Source: Zavarzinia sp. (lineage in GTDB: Bacteria > Pseudomonadota > Alphaproteobacteria > Zavarziniales > Zavarziniaceae). From it: a stretch of 7,096 nucleotides of DNA. Made by a program: the position numbers and the translations under genes. How positions within the stretch are numbered: position 1 is the stretch's first letter; the number at the start of each line of letters is the position of its first letter. The notes below the pieces were generated by a model. That model was not told where the DNA came from. It saw nothing but the letters and a program-made list of their open reading frames with translations, and did no database searches. Shown here piece after piece: positions 5,103 to 7,096 of this stretch. The stretch spans positions 1-7,096 of the forward strand of contig JAQVKV010000108.1 in NCBI GenBank assembly GCA_028694545.1, given 5' to 3'.

Positions 5103-6224
5103 ATGAACCGCATGACGTCCTACATCAGGCGCCAGATCGCCGGGCCGATGATCTTCTTCACGCTGATGCTGACCGGCGTGATGCTGGTCGGCCAGTCGCT
5201 GCGCACGGTCGACCTGATCGTGAACAAGGGCCTGTCGCTGCAAACCCTGCTGGAGCTGACGGCGCTGCTGATCCCGGGCGCGCTGTCGATGATCCTGCCG
5301 GTCTCGCTGTTCTGCGCCGTGATGTTCGCCTTCTACCGCCTGTGGCAGGACAGCGAGCTGATCGTCATGTCCGCGTCGGGTTTCTCGGTCTGGAAAATGG
5401 TGCGGCCGGCACTGGAACTCGCCACCATCGTCACTCTGATCAGCCTCGCCCTGAACGTCTATGTAACCCCGCTGGGCCTGCGCTCCTTCCGTTCGGAAGT
5501 GGCCGAGATCCGGGGCGATCTCGCCGCGGTCTTCCTGCAGGACGGGCAATTCACCGAACCCGTTTCGGGCGTCACCGTCTATGTCCGCGAACGCACGCGG
5601 TCGGGCGAATTGCACGGCATCCTCGTCTATGACGCGCGGCGTCCCGACCGGGCCGTCACCATGATGGCGGAACGCGGTGCCCTGCTGTCCGAAGGCGAGG
5701 GCACCAAGGTCCTGCTCGTCAACGGCAACCGGCAGGAGAGCGAACTCTTCACCGGCAAGGGCACCTATCTCTCGTTCGAGCGCTATGTGCTCGACCTCGG
5801 CGGCTTCGGCGGGCCGAGCGACACACGCTGGCTGAAGCCGGGCGAGCGCTTCATCACCGAATTGCTGCCGCCCTTCGACAATCCGCGCGACGAGGAAGCG
5901 TCCGCCAACCTGATCACCGAGGCGCACAAGCGCCTGTCCTCGCCGCTCTATGCCTTCCCGCTCGCCCTGATCGCGGCTTGCGGTCTGCTGTCGGGCGAAT
6001 ATTCGCGGCGGGGCAAATACATGCGCTCGGCCATCGCCGGCGTGCTCGGCCTTGGCTTGCGACTCGCCGAACTCGGCATCGCAGGGCTGGTGACGTCGAA
6101 TGGCGCCTTCGCCCCCCTGCTCTACCTCGTGCCACTGGCCGGCGCCGTCGTCGCGCTCTTCGTGCTGAAGCCACCGGTGCGGCGGACTGCGGCGCCACCG
6201 GAAATCGTGGCCGGGGCCGCCTGA
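5103..6224 (+). CDS. lptF: LPS export ABC transporter permease LptF
   Basis: The 373-residue product is LptF, one of two permease subunits of the LptB2FG complex that extracts lipopolysaccharide from the inner membrane and passes it to LptC/LptA. Length is close to E. coli LptF (366). Membrane helices are expected at about 13-35, 50-76 and 98-120, then a periplasmic beta-jellyroll domain (about 125-270), then three C-terminal helices (about 288-365). The cytoplasmic segment WQDSELIVMSASGFSVWKM (81-99) is the region that contacts the LptB ATPase. EAHKRLSSPLYAFPLALIA, at the start of the last helices, is characteristic of the family. Order and size separate it from LptG, which follows. The start at 5103 has GGAGG 15 bases upstream (5083-5087), rather distant; a second ATG at 5112 is the alternative. 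TATAGT at 5089-5094 resembles a -10 element, but no -35 is found at the right distance. Confidence 0.93.
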   Translation: MNRMTSYIRRQIAGPMIFFTLMLTGVMLVGQSLRTVDLIVNKGLSLQTLLELTALLIPGALSMILPVSLFCAVMFAFYRLWQDSELIVMSASGFSVWKMVRPALELATIVTLISLALNVYVTPLGLRSFRSEVAEIRGDLAAVFLQDGQFTEPVSGVTVYVRERTRSGELHGILVYDARRPDRAVTMMAERGALLSEGEGTKVLLVNGNRQESELFTGKGTYLSFERYVLDLGGFGGPSDTRWLKPGERFITELLPPFDNPRDEEASANLITEAHKRLSSPLYAFPLALIAACGLLSGEYSRRGKYMRSAIAGVLGLGLRLAELGIAGLVTSNGAFAPLLYLVPLAGAVVALFVLKPPVRRTAAPPEIVAGAA

Positions 6225-6225
6225 G

Positions 6226-7096
6226 ATGCTGCGGATCGCCCCGGTTTTCGCGCTCTACATGATGCGGCGGTTCCTGTCGGGTCTTGCCCTCGTTTATGGG
6301 CCGGTTCTCGCTCTCATCTATATGGTCGACCTATTGGAACTGACGCGCCGCGCTGCGCGCGTGACCAATGTCGACGTCGACTTCTTCACCCTGATGCAGA
6401 TGTCGGCGATGAAGCTGCCCGGCCTCGCGACCATGGCCCTGCCCTTCGCCTGCCTGTTCGGCGGCATGTGGACCTTCGCGCGCATGACCCGCTCGAACGA
6501 ACTGGTCATCGCCCGTGCCGCCGGGCTTTCCGTCTGGCAGTTCCTGGCGCCCGCCATGATGGTCGCGCTGCTGCTCGGCATCTTCACCGTCGGCATCGTC
6601 AACCCCTGGTCCTCGGCGCTGAACTACCACTACCGCCAGCTCGAGGCGTTCTACATCAAGGGCACCTCGTCCAGCCTTTCGACCGTGACCGAATCGGGCC
6701 TGTGGCTGCGTCAGGCGGATACGCAGGGCAGCGCCGTGATCCATGCGCTGTCCGCGTCCGACGGGGGCCTGCGGCTTTCCGCCGTCGTCGTCTTCATGTT
6801 CGACCCGGAGGAGAATTTCCAGCGCCGCATCGAAGCCTTCAGCGCCAAGTTCGATGGCGATGTCTGGACCCTATCGGATGCCTGGGTGATCGAGCCGAAC
6901 GTGCAGCCGCAGGCGGTGCCGGTCTATCGCCTCGCCACCAATCTTCACCCCGAGGACATCCAGCAGAGCCTGGCCAACCCCGATTCGGTCTCCTTCTGGT
7001 CGATCCCGCAGTTCGCCAAGCGGCTGGAGGCGGCGGGTTTCTCCTCCACCCGCTATCTGATCCAGTGGCACAGCCTTGCCTCCATGCCCCTGGTGC
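6226..7096 (+). CDS. lptG: LPS export ABC transporter permease LptG, 5' part
   Basis: The reading frame opens at ATG 6226, one base after the lptF stop (TGAGATG), and stays open to the window end, giving 290 residues of a protein normally about 360 long. LptG pairs with LptF around the LPS path. Visible parts are the first helix (about 15-38), helices 2 and 3 (about 60-85 and 100-125), the coupling-helix region MTRSNELVIARAAGLSVWQF (87-106), NPWSSALNYHY (126-136) at the entry to the periplasmic jellyroll, and the LptG-typical end of that domain, PDSVSFWSIPQF (254-265) then RLEAAGFSSTRY (267-278) and WHSLASMPL before the next helix. Starting immediately after the lptF stop without a strong ribosome site suggests translational coupling, which would keep the two subunits equimolar. 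The last membrane helices lie beyond the window. Confidence 0.92.
   Translation, partial: MLRIAPVFALYMMRRFLSGLALVYGPVLALIYMVDLLELTRRAARVTNVDVDFFTLMQMSAMKLPGLATMALPFACLFGGMWTFARMTRSNELVIARAAGLSVWQFLAPAMMVALLLGIFTVGIVNPWSSALNYHYRQLEAFYIKGTSSSLSTVTESGLWLRQADTQGSAVIHALSASDGGLRLSAVVVFMFDPEENFQRRIEAFSAKFDGDVWTLSDAWVIEPNVQPQAVPVYRLATNLHPEDIQQSLANPDSVSFWSIPQFAKRLEAAGFSSTRYLIQWHSLASMPLV

Noticed and set aside
5088..5927. 279-codon minus-strand ORF opposite lptF
   Set aside because: It is a low-complexity Gln/Arg/Asp/His-rich antisense product over a well-supported lptF.

Overview
This window looks like a piece of an alphaproteobacterial chromosome. It is GC-rich with strongly G/C-biased third codon positions. 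It carries the alphaproteobacterial-type LexA operator GTTC-N7-GTTC and an intergenic palindrome built on CCCGGCGAAGGCCGGG, a repeat I recall from many alphaproteobacterial genomes. I cannot name the genus. No CRISPR, tRNA, rRNA, transposase or phage gene is visible. Apart from one intergenic block, the content is ordinary housekeeping.

Layout: (1) 1-954 (+) is the 3' half of an ABC-F ATPase gene cut by the window start. (2) 977-1243 (-) is a short unrecognised ORF for an 88-residue, probably two-helix membrane protein, facing the ABC-F gene. (3) 1244-1438 is an AT-richer regulatory block. It holds one perfect and one near-perfect LexA operator, in line and 47 bp apart, then an inverted pair of 21-bp palindromic repeats whose holC-proximal copy looks like an intrinsic terminator. 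(4) 1439-1897 and 1906-3402 (-) are holC and pepA, transcribed pepA to holC. (5) 3403-3527 is a compact divergent promoter region. (6) 3528-5093, 5103-6224 and 6226-7096 (+) are a family 39 glycosyltransferase, lptF and lptG, tightly packed; lptG runs off the window.

How the genes fit: LptF and LptG are the membrane subunits of the transporter that pulls lipopolysaccharide out of the inner membrane. The polytopic glycosyltransferase just upstream, with a 9-nt gap, belongs to the superfamily of lipid-linked sugar transferases that includes the lipid A modifier ArnT, so it may act on the envelope glycolipid its neighbours export. The divergent arrangement lptG-lptF | pepA-holC is also that of Escherichia coli; here the glycosyltransferase gene lies between pepA and lptF. 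PepA (M17 aminopeptidase) and HolC (clamp-loader chi) form a two-gene unit.

The most unusual item is the small membrane ORF behind two LexA operators. It is a candidate DNA-damage-induced membrane peptide, in a class that includes SOS-controlled division inhibitors and toxins, although its sequence matches none that I recognise.
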